Source of the DNA: Trochalopteron elliotii
Lineage: Eukaryota > Chordata > Aves > Passeriformes > Leiothrichidae
Reading direction: 5' to 3'
NCBI GenBank assembly: GCA_024734555.1
Contig: JANPWX010000654.1
Coordinates: forward strand, 809,243-873,242
DNA length: 64,000 nucleotides
The position numbers and the translations under genes are program-made. This document shows positions 1-14,166 of this stretch, piece by piece. Numbering within the stretch: position 1 is the first letter of the stretch; every line of letters starts with the position of its first letter. Under the pieces are notes generated by a model. The model did no database searches, was not told where the DNA came from, and saw only the letters and a list, made by a program, of their open reading frames with translations.

Positions 1-3000
1 AAATGAAGAGTGGAAGCAAGGCAAGAGAAAACATCCATACTTTTTCCAAAGGAAGGCAGCACCTCACAGCTACAAGAGCTTGTCTCCCTTGTGTGATGTT
101 TACTCACTCAGTGACCACAGGGCAAGTCATTTCAGTCTCCACAGCAGTGATGTATCAAAGAGTCTTGGGAGAAGCTCAGCTGGAGACTGCAGGGCTCAGC
201 ATTTAACACACATTTGAACTTGCAGCATTTGGGGAAGCCTCATTAGGTTGAGTGCGTTGCACAATCGAGTGCTATGTGCCTTGATTTCCACAAAAAGAAC
301 AGAAATATATCCCCACAGCCCAATGCAGCCTGTGAGGTTTCACTCATTAAATGCCTAACCCGCTGAAAGTCTGATTTGAAGATGCTGGAATAGTGCAAGA
401 CATTGTTACTGACATTATTGTTATTAAAGGAAGAATAAAAAAAATATTGTTCCTAGCTAGGAAGGCCATATCAAACTACCAAGCAAGAGATAAATCAGCC
501 AAGGTCTCCAAAAAAAGACATTAGTCCTCCTTTACTCCAACATCTTAATGTGCATGACTCTTTTTGTGCTAGAAATATATTTCTATAAATCCTCCTCTAC
601 AGAAAGCTTTGCTTTCAGAAGGGGAAAAGTAGCAGATAAAATACTGCCCATCAAAATGAACTCAAGTCTCTAGTAACATAACTAAATGTGTAATGTTACA
701 GATGTTTTATGGCCACAATGTCGGATCCATTTAGATCATTTTTACAAACCCAGCAAGAAATATCTCCCCAGTGCTGGAAACCACGCCAACAGGTCTGGGA
801 CCAATTGTTTATTCAAACAGAGATGCCACCAGGGAATGACAACATCTACCAACCAAAACTTGGAGGGCTCATTTCTCAGCCATGTACCATCAAAAATGAG
901 AGGCAGACAGGGGTGGAAGGCTGAAAGAGGAGCTGGATCACGACATGGGGGCCCTTCTCCTGCTAAATAAAGCTGATACATCACTGGTTTCTGCACCTGT
1001 AGGTGCTGCTGAGAACAAGGAGTGCAGACACACTGTGAAACCACCACAGTGTGGAGCACAGCCCAAGGTGCTGCCCACACACCCACAACACCAGCAATGG
1101 GGCCACGAGGGACACTGGCACAGCTGCCTCCGCCCAGCACAAGCCATGGGCCACCTCCAGCACACACCTGGGTACACAAATGGGACCATTCATGTGCCAC
1201 GTTGGTCCCTGCCACTGGCTCACGCTCAAGACACACACACACTCTGTCTGAAGTGGAGTTTTGCTCTCCAAGCCCATCAGCCAGTCATACACCCAACATC
1301 AAAAGATTTATTACCCACAATGATAGCAGCCTCACACTGCTTTGTTTGTTAATTGTGACTAGCTTTGCCTTCAGAAGGGCAGCAGCCTAATAAATCAGTT
1401 ATCTCCAGGAAGAATTTATTTAAACTGTTAACACTGTAAACCCCAGCACTTGGCAGGAGGTTCTGCAGGAACGGATGTGTTTGTGCCTTGTGTTTGGAGG
1501 CAGGATACACTCAGCAGCCAGGGGGGAAAGAAACCCTGAGCAACACCTTGGTGGGCTCAGGCTTACCTGTCCACCACAACAGGCCACCTCCTGTGTTCCT
1601 TTGCCACAGGGAGCTGTGCCAGGACAACCAGCACTGTCACCACAGGCTCGGGATGCCCACAGCAGCTCAGGGACTCACCCAAACAAGAGGGAACTAAGCC
1701 CATACCAGCCTGAGGCACACGTTGGGAGCCCATCCCCAGCCCCAGAAGGCACAGTCAAAGCTCTGTGCCACCAACCAAGCTGTGAACATCACCAGCTGAT
1801 CCTCAGGATGCCCCAGCACAGCTCCCTGTTCAAGGTGAACAGGTGCTGGACTGGCACGATGGAGAGACTCATTCTTACCTGATCTATAATGCCAACAGGT
1901 CTCTAATAATAATGATGTTACTGAAAATAAACATTTGGCTGGATATACACTCCTTCCCCATTCTCCCCAGCACAAGAACACTGCCAGTATCAAAGCCTAT
2001 CACAGCTCAATACACTCACAGACTTTCAAGTACCTAGATCATTACAACACTGCCAAAAATGTCACATAAAAAGGCCAAGTCGCTGAGATGACTGGATTTC
2101 CAGGTCTGGCAGGACGTGAAAAGCTGGGACAACTTCCCATGAACAGGCACTTGTGTAGTGTGACTCCAGCCAAATGTGAGCAGTGTTAACATCTGCCTCC
2201 TGCCCGAGGCTGAGCTGTGCTGGGAGCAGAGCTGCAGGGAGCAGCAGGGCCCTTCCAGAGCCTGGGGTGCTGCTGGCACTGCAGGAACAAACCCACCTCA
2301 GCCTGCCCCCAAACTGCACACCACTGCTGGCTACCTGGAGATTTTGTTCCTCCCAAGAGCTGCAAGATCTGTAACTACACTGCAAATTTTAATTGAAGTC
2401 TACAAGTCTTGTGCCTTGACTTGAACAGACAGACACAGGACTGAAATATTTGTAAGAACCTATGAACCACCTACGAGCCACACACACAGTGCTGTACATC
2501 AGAACAGCTCACACAGGTTAACAATCAAACCTTTCATCCCACCTCTTCAGCCTCGTACCCTCAACATGATGTAAAGCATGTGAGTGAGCTGTCCAGACTG
2601 AATTACACATAGGAAATGTTTTCCTTTTCCATGGAGACTGACTCACCAAAACAAGATCTCCACAAGCTGTACCTGCAGCCACATGATGACAGCTGCAAGC
2701 CAGGACCATGTCCCAGCACCCAAGAGCGGAATGGCCACCACGGACCTCTCCTGCCTCTTCTAGACAGTGATTTGCTACCCACCAGAGTCTGCCAGCTCCA
2801 AAGCTCTGCCCCAAAGGCAAACATGCTGCCAGCTGTGGCAAGGTTTGGACGGGTCCTCTGCAGGAGCAAGGGGAGAGGCTGCAGATTGGAAAATTTGAGG
2901 TTCTCCACACAGCTGCAGCTCAGCAATCCTTCATCCACTGTTAAATTACAGACCACATGCTGAGAGTTAAAGACTTATACAGGACTCCAGGGACTAATGG

Positions 3001-6000
3001 AGGAATGATTTCAGCTTCTAACTGTGCTCTAACCAGGCACTTAGGATGCAAAGCACAAGTTTGTGATACTATTGTGCACTGCATCAAAATGACTTTTTGA
3101 TACATTTTTGCAAATAACTAATAAGGAAAAGAGAAAAAACCACATCACCCTGGTATTTAACATAATTCTTCCCCTCTGTCCCCTATCCTTATATTCACAT
3201 TCGTGACAAACAGCCTCTATCTTCAATTAGGCCTGGTTTATGCATGCATGAAGCCCCCAAAATATGAAAGAGCTTTTATGCAACACCAGATTATCTAATG
3301 TGCACATATTTTGCAAAAGAGCACTTTTTAAATACCTAGTCACAGAGAAGGGGGAAAAAAAACCCCATTCCATTCAGGAAGAGAGAAAGGGAGAGCAGGA
3401 AAAAAACCCCACATAAAAGCTGCAAAAAACGAAAGTGAATGCGTTTGTATATTAAGCAATCAAGTGCTGTCACACACTGAAAACACAAAGCACTGAAGTT
3501 TAAGTGGGCACACACCAAGGGCCTTACCATGGGACACACTTTTCAGCAGCACAGAAAGCACTCCCTTATCAACCCAGCACAGTATGAAGCAGGATCTCTG
3601 CCTATTTCAAAAAAAAAAAACCCAGAGAAATAACTTCTCTTGACAGCCTGACAGCTGACATTCTTAACTGAAAAAACCAAGTGCCAAGAATTATCAGGCC
3701 TGGCTTTTCTCTCCCTGATAGATGACAGAGCAAAAAACAACAACGGCCACACACATCTCATAAATCACAACTTTTATTGAATGCCTCGCCACATAATAGC
3801 AACAGTCAAACTGAATAAAGACGCTTTTCAGTGCGTGTCTGTAAAATACTGGGGGAGCACCGAGATCATTCCCAGCACCCAGAGCCTCTCCCAGGGGGAG
3901 CAGGTATTAATATCAGTGTCACTGCATTTCCTACAGAGCTGCCGGGAGAGTTCGGAGGGATTTTCTCTTTCAGGGTTTCATTAAGCAGCACAAAAGAATG
4001 CAGAGGAGAAAACCAGAAATTATGTGCAGGGGCAGAGGTAAGAGGCAAGGCCAAAAGCTCTGAACAGGTGAGCAGAGAACAGAGATAGAAGCCTGGCTTT
4101 TGGGATAAGTCACCTGCAGAGACACAGGCAGCTGCTGCCTGGGGATTTCCCTCTGAAGAGCAGGATCTGCCTCAGGCTTTTAGGACCCCAGGATTCAGGT
4201 GAACACAGAGCATGGGCACAGGCCAGGAAAAAGCAAAGATGGGAGCCCCAACCAAGGGAAATTCCTGTGACCTCCCACGACTGCAGTGACATCAGCACAG
4301 TCTGGATATACAGCACTAATGCTCCTTTGTTCACTTTTCAGCGCTCACTCACTGGTTCCATTAAGACACTAATAGTAAAAATAACAGGAATAATAATAAT
4401 GGTATCACCTACTTTTAGCTGAAATAGTGAAATATCAATAGTACCTTTCATCTAAATAGTTTAGAGGCACTTCACTTTTTGATTTCAAGACAGTCCTAAA
4501 AATGCATTTAAATCTCCCCTGTAACTGGAAAATTTCTAAAACAATCTTTCCAGCACATAAACTAAAGAAAGCAGAGGGACATTTATATATTAAATCAATT
4601 ACCAGAATTTCCCTTCCCTTCACCCAAGCTAATTAAAATTTCATGTGCTTCATACCAGTAACTGTGAAGAGGATCACAGCTGGTGTTTTCAAAGTCAAAT
4701 AAAATAAAAATACAAGGGGATCTTGGTCTGCAACCCTACTGCTGCTACAAGACAAAAATAGATACTCTGCTCTTAGTGAAATCTAAGTCAGTGCAAATTT
4801 GACACCTAACTCCTTTGAAACTTTAAACTTGAGCATAATTTCAGAGTGCCTCAGCCCACTAGACCAAAGCCTACATTTTTCACCAGAATAAGGAGTCTCT
4901 GAGGAGATGTGGGCAAGTCATCTGTGCTCCAGGGCTCTCAGTTTTGTTTCTTAATCAAATCAGCACCCAAGTGGCTGTAACACACAGGAGTCCAAAGAGT
5001 TTGTGACAGTCTGACAGAAGGGTCTGCTCAGGGCTTTGCTGAAACACAGGAGTCAGCTCAGGTATGTCCCAGGTCCACCTGGCCTGGCCCTGGGGGCACA
5101 TCCAGAGGCACCCCTGGCCACCTGCAGGGCTCTGGCACACTGACCAGAACCCAGGGACTTGAGCTGCAGCAGCAGGACATCAGCCAGGCTCACAGAGAAG
5201 TGACAGGATTGCTGTGACAAGGGACCAGCAAGTTTGGGGCTCTCCTGCAGCCCCTGTAGCTGGTGTGTGCCCACCCCAGGGTGACTCTGCAGCCTGTCCA
5301 GAGATGGGATGCTGAACAAGATCCCTGTGCTCCAAACCAGAGGCCCTGACCTCAGATTTTACTGAGTGCAAAACCCTTCCTGCATCTGTTCCCAATATTG
5401 TCTTTTTTGGGAAAACAGACTGAGCATATGTTCCTGGGGCTGTTGCCCACACGGTGGGTGGCTGTTACAATCAACTTCTGTGCACCATGGCTCCCAAACG
5501 TGTCTGCCTACCCACGGCCAGCCTTGCTTTGCTCATCCTGCTAAGATCAGGATTCAAGGAATAAACAGAATACCCACTACCAAAGTTAATGAAACAATAC
5601 CCAAGCTGAGGCTGAGCCCAAGTTCCCAAGTGAGCTCTTTCTCTCTCCATGAGTCCCAAAACCACAAAGAGGACAGTGACACTGCCAGGGCACAGCAGAA
5701 ACCACCCATGGAAGTCAGGCAGAACAGCCACAAAGAGCTTTGGTGAGAAGGGCTGCTACTGCTTTCCAAAGGAGTGCAAGGAGGCACAGGGAGGGGGTGG
5801 GGACTTTGTTTCCAATATCCATCTGCTCCTGCTGCTGTTCTGAATGTAAAATCACACTTGTGAATCTGTGACATCCTGCCTGGTTGCTGTGGCAATCTCT
5901 ATGCCGTCACCAAAGGCCAGTCCCTTCGCTTTGGGAAGGAGCAGCAACAAAGATTGTGTTCACCTAAGTGCTGCTCTCCAGCAACCAGCCACCCAACAAG

Positions 6001-8700
6001 CCCAGAGAAGGGGAGAAGAATTAAAGAGGGAAAATGCCAACCAGAGCAGATTTGCCTCTAAACCAAATGTTGTCTAAGTTTCTCAGGAAGGCATTAGCAT
6101 TTCTTTGATTTCCAGTCTTTTTCCTTTGTTCCATTAAAAACTATAAATCCACCATTAATGAAAATTCAGAAATGTCTGTGTTCACTGAGCATGCAGCCAT
6201 AAACACCAGCGTGGATTGTATGATTGCTAATCTGCTTCATGGGAAGAAGCCATAGATTTGTCTGAAGTGCTGCATCATTCTTTCCATACAAGGGCCCCAT
6301 TACCAGACTACACTTATTTGCAAGTCAAATGACAATGCCACTATTTGAATACATTTTCAAGCCCAAAACCCAAGCCAGTAGCTCTGGCTCTCCACAGCTA
6401 ACTCGATCTGACAGCCATAGCATTGATGCCTGCCAGTGCTGATTGACTGGTGGGATATATTTAGGCACAGGAGGGGAGAAAGGGGGAAGGCGAGTTCCTG
6501 AATTCAAGTATACTGTTAGTAACCAAAAATAACAAGCACTGATTCAGCTCCACTGCTCAGAATGGCCTCAGCTCTGTCACAGAGCACCCAGCTAATGGAG
6601 AATTTACTACTACAAGGGCAATGCCAAAAAACACACATAAAAACTCACAAGAGCAATTAGGGCATCTGTGCCCTGGGTTTACGACAAATACAATGAAACG
6701 ATCATTTCCCTCTTGCATCCATCTTCTAAAATTGCTTAAATAAAGAAGAAAATACTGAATTGGAAGGCCAACAATTTTCTTCCTTTTTCAGCAAGGGATA
6801 AACATGTATTGTGCACACAGGTGTGTGTGTATCTCCATACTCCACACAGCTATTATGTGCTCTGACGCCCTTTCAACTCCCATCCTTGTTCAAAACACTA
6901 CTCTGGGAGGGAAAGTGCCACTAGCTTAGGGGAAAAGATCCTCTCCAGCGTTAGAGGACAACATGCCAAGTGTATTTGAAGAGCTGGATTCAATCTTTCC
7001 TGCCCCTTCTCTCAAGTGCTATGCTAAACCCTGGGAAGTGAACTATATTTACACATGGAAATCAAAAACACACAGAGACAAAATATCCCTGATATAACTG
7101 GAGTTCAGAAAGAAGGAAAATAAAGCCTGTTTGTTTGCTTTACTAAACTCTACAGGCATCCATGATGTCACCTGGAGCTGTTCTGGGGCTGCTGCAGTAC
7201 CTGGCAGGTACACTCTGGGTCCCCTCACACCAACACCCAGGTGAGGGGGAAACAGGACAGCAGCCCAGAACCCCTTCTAAAAGGATGAGCAATGTGACCC
7301 CACAATGAGAGCCGAGCCACTCCCAGGCCTGGCCCTCCAGGGTCACCACCGAGTGCTGGAAAGGACTTGTCAGGCAGGTATGGAGCTCTGAAGGGTTTCC
7401 ATTTGCTGATAACGATGCCCAGAAGTCGACAGACAGCTTTCAAGGGGCAGACAGGCAAAGGGAAAAACTTGTAAAAGCTGGCAGAGATTGTGTGACTACC
7501 TGCCCCAGTAGCTCTGGGAGGTCTAAATACCTGAGATTCCAGGTAAGCACCTTACCAGCAACACACCACATCCTCCCTGGAATGAGAGTCACACAAGGAA
7601 AACAGAAGCCACACGCCTCCTCCACTGAACACAAAGCGTGCATTTCTCAAGCCAAAAAACCCAGCCCAGCTTGTTATGTTTTCAGAACAGTGATGCAGCC
7701 TTAAAATTTTAAGGTTTTGTTTAAGAAAAGAGAACCTTTAAGTGTAAGTGGAATCAGGCACCAGAACCTTAATTTATCAATTAGACGCCATCTGTGGATT
7801 GTGTTCCTTGGAATAATTGTTAGATTTGACAATGCACTGCTGCTTTACAAAGTTTCTGCCAGCCTTGCTACCATTTAATTAAATTTCTGCACTTAACTTT
7901 GATTGCACTGAAAGCACTGCTGGTTTCTGCCGATCGAGTCCCTTAGCCACCTGCTGTGTTAGAACTAACCATGTTTCCACAGTTGTATCAAAAATTATGG
8001 GTTTTATTTTTAGTCTTTGTCTTTTCTCAGTCTTCACCAAAAGGAAAAATAATAGTAATAAAAACCCCAATGATTCTGGCGTGCTGAAGCCATAATACCC
8101 AACATGGAAAGCAGCAGCAACTTTCATGTCTCCCAACAAAAGCCAGACACTTCCCTTTTTGTCTTCCAGCATGGAACAAGTGTCAGGGCATGATGGCTTA
8201 ATGTGCTGCGTTTTGCTTAAACAAAATGAGCTTCCTGTACCTCCTCATTATATTTGTATACATCTCTTGTATTTATATGGAGGGATAAAGGCAAACACAC
8301 CAGTCATTTACATACATAAATATTGCACACACAAATAACAAGCAAGCTGTCATTCTCGCTTTAGCCCACAGCACAGTTGGGGAAATAGAACTTCAATAAT
8401 GTCAAATTAGCAGAGTGAAGAGCCCTAAAAGCCTACAAATATCATCAAGCATCCAACTTGGTGCTGTGAGTAACCTCAGTGTGAGGAGGAGCCAGGCTGC
8501 CAGAGCCCCCCCAAGTACCTCAGGCAGTGCCTCACCCACACAGGGCCTGAGCTCCCAGGAGATCCTGGCGTGGCCACCCCAAATGTTCTCCTTCCCAGGC
8601 TGTGCCCCAGCCTAGGAACACACAACTGACTCCTGCAGCTGCCCTGGGGGTTCAGGGCTCCAGGCAGCCCTGCCATGGCACAGCAGGGTCAGGCACTCCT
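1..8700. other. Intronic DNA without recognisable genes
   Basis: Mixed AT-rich and moderately GC-rich intron. The patch 945-1390 is CA-rich and low in stops, so four or more overlapping open frames of 80-166 residues appear on both strands; none shows a domain. Simple sequence is limited to A runs (3609-3620) and a short GT tract (6821-6831). I see no repeat family, RNA gene or exon. Confidence 0.7.
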
Positions 8701-9063
8701 CAGGGGCACTGCTTTTCCCAGTGTAAAACATCATTTGCATGTATTTGACTGGTGCAGGTTCACAAAAATAAATTAAAATTTGTAGGAAACCTGTGGTATG
8801 TATGCCCAATTTCTCAGCTACGAAGGCTGCTGTGTCAGCCTCTTTCCCTTCTAATTTCTTTTTTGTTGTATGGGACAGATAAAAACTGCAAGGATTGAGG
8901 CAGGTGGAAACGGGTTCTCCTCCCACCCTTCCAACTGTGAAATAGTGAAAAGCAGTTCCTCAACCCCGATGAAGTAGTTTGTGCTAAATCAATGCATGAG
9001 ATATTTTTAAATCCTTCACTCTAAGTGGCATCGAAGTACAAAACTATTTTACCCACTAGAGCT

Positions 9064-9077
9064 AAAAAAAAAAAAAA
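9064..9077. repeat. (A)14 homopolymer
   Basis: Fourteen As. Comparable runs occur at 3609-3620, 25065-25076, 36407-36418, 55936-55948, 60718-60729 and, as T, at 12392-12403 and 63385-63397. Confidence 0.95.
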
Positions 9078-11233
9078 ATCAGATTTAATGGCAAAAGAAA
9101 TTCAAAGCCAATAAGAACAAGAGAGTGTTTATGTAGGGGCTATAATTTTGGGCAATCTGATGGCACACCAAGAGAGGTCAGAGAAATGAACAAGAGCCTG
9201 CTTCTGGGCTCTGCTCAGGCCAAGGAGAGACAGTCATTTAGATATTCAAATTATTTTCATAATCCTTCATAGAAGGTTATGAAATATTTATTAGCAACCT
9301 GTGGGGCTGACTAGCACTGCTCCAAGAAAAATACAGATTTAGGCAATTTCCTAAAGTGGGCATTCTACAGCCAGCGAGGCTGGAGTAACTCTTCCATGCC
9401 AATATAAGGCATGAATAGGTTTTATGATGCATTTTACAGAAAATTACAGTTGCATAATTAAGCCTCAGTAGCAACCCTCTAGTCGCCACCTCCGATGAGG
9501 AACACTCAGTGATTCAGGGCCAGGACGTGGCTCCATCCCCAGGCTCAGAGGGATGGAGGATGCCTGTGGCTGCCTCAGGCTTCAGAAGGACTTGAGACAG
9601 GTTCTGCTTCACACAAAGTTGTATTTTGTCTTCTACAAGGCTGTGACCCACCTGGATCTCTCCCAGCTGTTTACACGAACCTGTTCTCTCAAGAGGAGAA
9701 TGTATCAAAGGTTTGTATCAACTACAGCCATGACAAGAGCTGTCCTGGGGAAAACCCTGTTTCCATGACCACAATCTGAATTATCTCCTCATTCTTAATA
9801 ATCTGGTGTGCCCAAAGCCAGCACGGGACTGAGGTGTTCCTGTCCACAAATCAACTCACTGGGCACTGAGCTCTGCCCTTCAGCAACACTCACCAGGGCC
9901 AGATGTGGAACGTGGATCTGGGCTGGAGCCCAGCTCACCCCTCTGGACCCGACCCCTTCCTGCTCTGCCCTCCCAGGGAACCTACATCACCTCACTGCTG
10001 CCCAAACCTGGCACCACGAGCTCTGCTTCAGGCAAGAACATGCTGTAACATGCTTTAAAACCCTTAAAATATCACAAGTTTGATTCCAGTTGGGCAAATT
10101 CCTCCTGCTGTGTTCACACTGTGCCCGTGGGCAGCTGGTTCCCTCTGTCTGAGTGCCAGATCTTGCAGAGGTATTAGGGGTCAATTACATTACAAGGAGG
10201 TATAGGAAAAGAAAAGACACTTTTCTTGGTCTGCAGTTCTGCCCGAAATTAACTTTTAATATGGAACAGAACGTCACATTTGCTTCTCCCCATAATCTAA
10301 AAATTTCTCCTTATGCAGCAGCAATAAGGAGGGCTTTTAAAAATTAAAAAGTCCTGAAAACCACAGAAGGATATATTTCATGGCTATAAAAAAGCATTTA
10401 AAACGTAGAGTTAAAAAGGTGTTTCAAGTGTCTTCATCAAAGGAGGTTGAAAATGGAAGGAAAATAGGATTTAAAAAATGCCCATTTTCTTTAAAATCAG
10501 CTTCGTGAGTCAGAGCACACAAAACCTTTTTGCTGCTCTGAGGATCCTGAACGTAAATCCAGCCAGCACTGCAGCCAGTTTGTTTGTTGAGAGCAACAGA
10601 GCAATTACCAGTGACATGCAGAGCCTTTTCTGCCACATTTTGTGTGCATTTCTGCTTTATTCTGTGCCAATTGCCAGTTCTCCCTGAGACCCCATGAACC
10701 CTAGAAAGGAATCCCCCAATTCAAAGCTAATCAGGGAACACCTTTTCAGGGGAGGCTTTATTCATCTCCCCTCCCATCTTGATTTTATTAAAAATCACAG
10801 AAGTCTAATGAGCATGATGTGATATTGGGAACCTGCACCTTTTCACCAAACCAAACCTGTGGAACCTGACCCTGTACAGCAGAGTGCTGCAGATGTAGTG
10901 TTTGCTGAAGGCTGAAGCATCAAATGACACAAGCTGCCACCCAGCAGTGCCCTGTAGAGCTTCTTCCCTTCCTTTATTATTGCCTGTTAGTGAACCACAA
11001 AGTTTGTTTCCCTGAGTTTTTGCAACTCTTAAGTCCTGCCCTTCATCTCCCTGATTTTTGATCACATCCTCCAAGCATCTCAGACCTTTACCACCAAACC
11101 TCAAATCAAGACTCCAGCTGTAAATCAAGCAGAACAAGCTCTGATTTACCTCTCACCTTAAACCAACAGGATATTACAACAAAAATATCCTGGTCTGGTT
11201 GCCAGCAGGAAGCAAAGCATCCATGTCACAATT

Positions 11234-11256
11234 AGCATATGCAAATCAGCATATGC
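11234..11256. promoter_or_regulatory. Octamer site between two palindromic 9-mers
   Basis: AGCATATGC occurs at 11234-11242 and again at 11248-11256; the inner GCATATGC is a perfect palindrome. The first copy overlaps a perfect POU octamer ATGCAAAT at 11239-11246. A second perfect octamer lies at 11314-11321. POU factors (OCT/BRN families) bind this octamer; function here is inference. Confidence 0.4.
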
Positions 11257-11313
11257 TGCTGCCCGGCCCTTCCCTCCCTCAAACTGAGCAAAGTACAACT
11301 GAGCAGTGCTGAA

Positions 11314-11321
11314 ATGCAAAT
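11314..11321 (+). promoter_or_regulatory. POU octamer motif ATGCAAAT
   Basis: A perfect ATGCAAAT, 75 bp from the octamer at 11239-11246. Further perfect octamers in either orientation are at 8733-8740, 13320-13327, 16004-16011 and 19737-19744. An 8-mer can occur by chance, so only clustering and conservation would make these meaningful. Confidence 0.3.
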
Positions 11322-14137
11322 TACCCAGAAGAGAGTTTGGGGACTGTGGAGGAAACATAAGGACTTGGAGTCTGGATGCATTCCAATGTGAGTAGCTGCA
11401 AACTAAAACAACACTCCAGAACGCATGTGAGGAAGCTTTTATTAAAAAAAGAATCTGCTCTCTTTAGTTGGGAATGTTAGTTAGTTGGGAATGATGCAAT
11501 TACAAGAGGGAGCCAGGATACCCTCAGGCCCCAAGTTCTAACTAGAGAGAAGGGAGAAGGGAGGAAGCAGAGCTGTTCTGCTCACTCCTGGAGCAGCTGG
11601 TGGAGCAAGGCCAGGAGTGACACTGGCACAGGGTGAAGGTGAGCTGCACACTGAGCTCAGCTGGGCTCTCTGATGCTGCAGCCACAGCCCTGCCCAGCAC
11701 CCAGAGCTCACCCTGATGTCACTCCAAATGTCCCCACCACCACTTCATCCATTACACAGACACTCAGCTATGGGTTCAGCAGGTTCCACAGCCCAGATTT
11801 CACCACCAGCACGTGGCTTCCAAAACGCCATGGAGGGGGGGGATTAAGAACAGGAGAGACCCTGATGAACCCTCCCTGCTTTTGAAAGAAATCAGGTAAG
11901 ATCTGGAGCAGAAGGGCTGTCCAGGGAAACGGGGAATCCTGGATACCTCATGCATTAAATATAACAGTAACCATAATTTCTGACCTACACTAAAATGAAT
12001 TTGCAAATGACTAGTAACACACAAAATGGAAAGAGAGGGCCTTGCTGACGGCTAATCCTCACTAAATAATTACATTTACATATAAATGTAAACACATGTA
12101 CAAACCTACATCAATAAAAAGCTGTTAATAATACAACTGTAAAGCTCTGTAATTTCTTTTAAGAAATTAAGTCCAATTCCATGTTAAAGGAAAAGACTGA
12201 ATGCTGTAGGATATGTAATACAAACAGTGCAGAGAGTATCACTCAGTCAAGATTAACACATACTTTTTTTTCCCGTTTATAAATAGTTTGTATATTGAGA
12301 CGTGCAGCTAAATCAGCTAAAGTACAGACCTAATTAAAGAACCTGGAAACTTATTACTGCACTATGTAACACATCAAGGGGTTTTTCTTCCTTTTTTTTT
12401 TTTGAAGAAAGATCTGGTCTGAAATCTTATCAGTCCCACACACGCCAGAATTAGTCCCTGCCTTTGTGTCAGATGGAAACTGTATCTAGACTCATCAAGC
12501 AGAACTCATAGCTGAGATGAACAGAATGCAGCTGTCTTCATCTGCCAGATTATATTCTGTGCTTTCCACTATCAGCAGACAAACTGCAGGTGTAGAGCTC
12601 CTCAAAGCCAGACACTAAGAACTAAAATACAAATACAAGTGGTTAAACTGAAGGAAGTTCCTGCCTCACCGAGGACTCAAGCAGAAGGCCCTGGAACGCT
12701 TTTACTTTACAAGTATTAACTACTGAATAATAAATCTATTTGCCACAGCACCGACTTGGACTGGAAATAAAGCAAAGCTTCTCTCACAGCTACACACAGC
12801 CTGTTCCCACCCTCCCCTGGAAGCAGCCCCTGGTGACAGATGAGGTTCAGCAGCAGAGATCAATGGGATCCACAGCCCTGCCAGATAAAATCCCTCCTTC
12901 ATCCTACCTCTGCTTTTACCTACAGCACTGGGGCAAAGAACCCCTTTGCTCCCAATCAAGGGGAAAAAATGAATGTGTTTAGAGCCCCTCATTCCTCAGA
13001 TGCCTCTGATTCATCTGTTCTGACTGGCTTCACACAAAAGCTGCTGCTGCTGATGGTCATTAGGTCAGACACACTTTAACACCATCTACTGCTATTTTAA
13101 AACATGTTGATGCTGCTCTGAAATAACATTTTACTTATTACACCCTAATCATTGTTATGGCTTCTGACAGCTTTTAAATACAATAGTATTAACTGCAATT
13201 AATTCATTTGGAATTAATGCGAATATTGCAGGCACTTCAGCAGGATCTCTGCTGCAATTCACCACTCATTATTGCACCATTATTTTTTAAGTGTTATCCA
13301 TAAAGCAGGCTGCCAGGGCATTTGCATTTAGGTGACAGAAGTAGGAACAGAGAGGAGCAATAAATTAGCACAAAAATTAAGCAGAAGGAGCAGGAGAATT
13401 ACTACAGCCCATTGTCTGAAGTTTTAATATTCCTAATGACTTTATGATTCCCAGTCTGGCAGAGCCACAGGAGCAGGCAGTGGGCTGTGCACCCCTTCTC
13501 TCCCCACGTGCCCCCAAAGCAATGTCTTTGCAGGCTCATACTTCCACTTTTTACATGCTCACACTCCTGCCCCAGTGCCCTGCATCCCCCACACTGCTCC
13601 CCCCAGCTGGCTGCAAGATCAGTCCTTAGCAGGCAGAAAATAAACAGGTTTTTTCCAACACGGCCATTAAAAACAGCCAGTATGTCTGGAAGGTAGGGCA
13701 GAAATAAAGCATTATTAGCCCATTAAACGGGGTGCCCAGCAGCACTCCTCCCTGGGCAGGAAAAACCTCTTTGGTGCAGTTAACAGCTGGTTTTAGAGCA
13801 TTAATGACCTCAGGTGAAAACAAACTGGTCATTAAAACCACGCTTTAAGGGGATTAGCTATCACCAGAACATACAAGTTATTTAAACTGAAGTAGTTCCA
13901 TATGGTTAATTTATAATTTCCAAGGTATTAATCAGCGAAATTCTGATGGTTCCTAGATAAAGTGTGCAAGGGGGAGATTCACCCAGCTCCTCAGAGCAAT
14001 CTGAACTAGAAGCAGTGCTGGCAGAACAGTTTCATTTCTCAATTTGCTGGCTAAACTGGAAACAAAACAGAACCAAAAAACCAGAAGGATGAATTTGCCT
14101 ATGATTAAACAAACATGTTTTCATTTTGGCAAAACTT

Positions 14138-14166
14138 AAAAGAAAAGAAAAAAAAAAAAGAAAAAT
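14138..14166. repeat. A-rich tract with single G interruptions
   Basis: AAAAGAAAAG followed by about 12 As and AGAAAAA; simple low-complexity DNA. Confidence 0.9.

Noticed and set aside
742..1390. Several mutually overlapping frames on both strands, up to 166 residues
   Set aside because: A CA- and GC-rich patch with few stops in any phase. Overlap of this kind is typical of non-coding composition.
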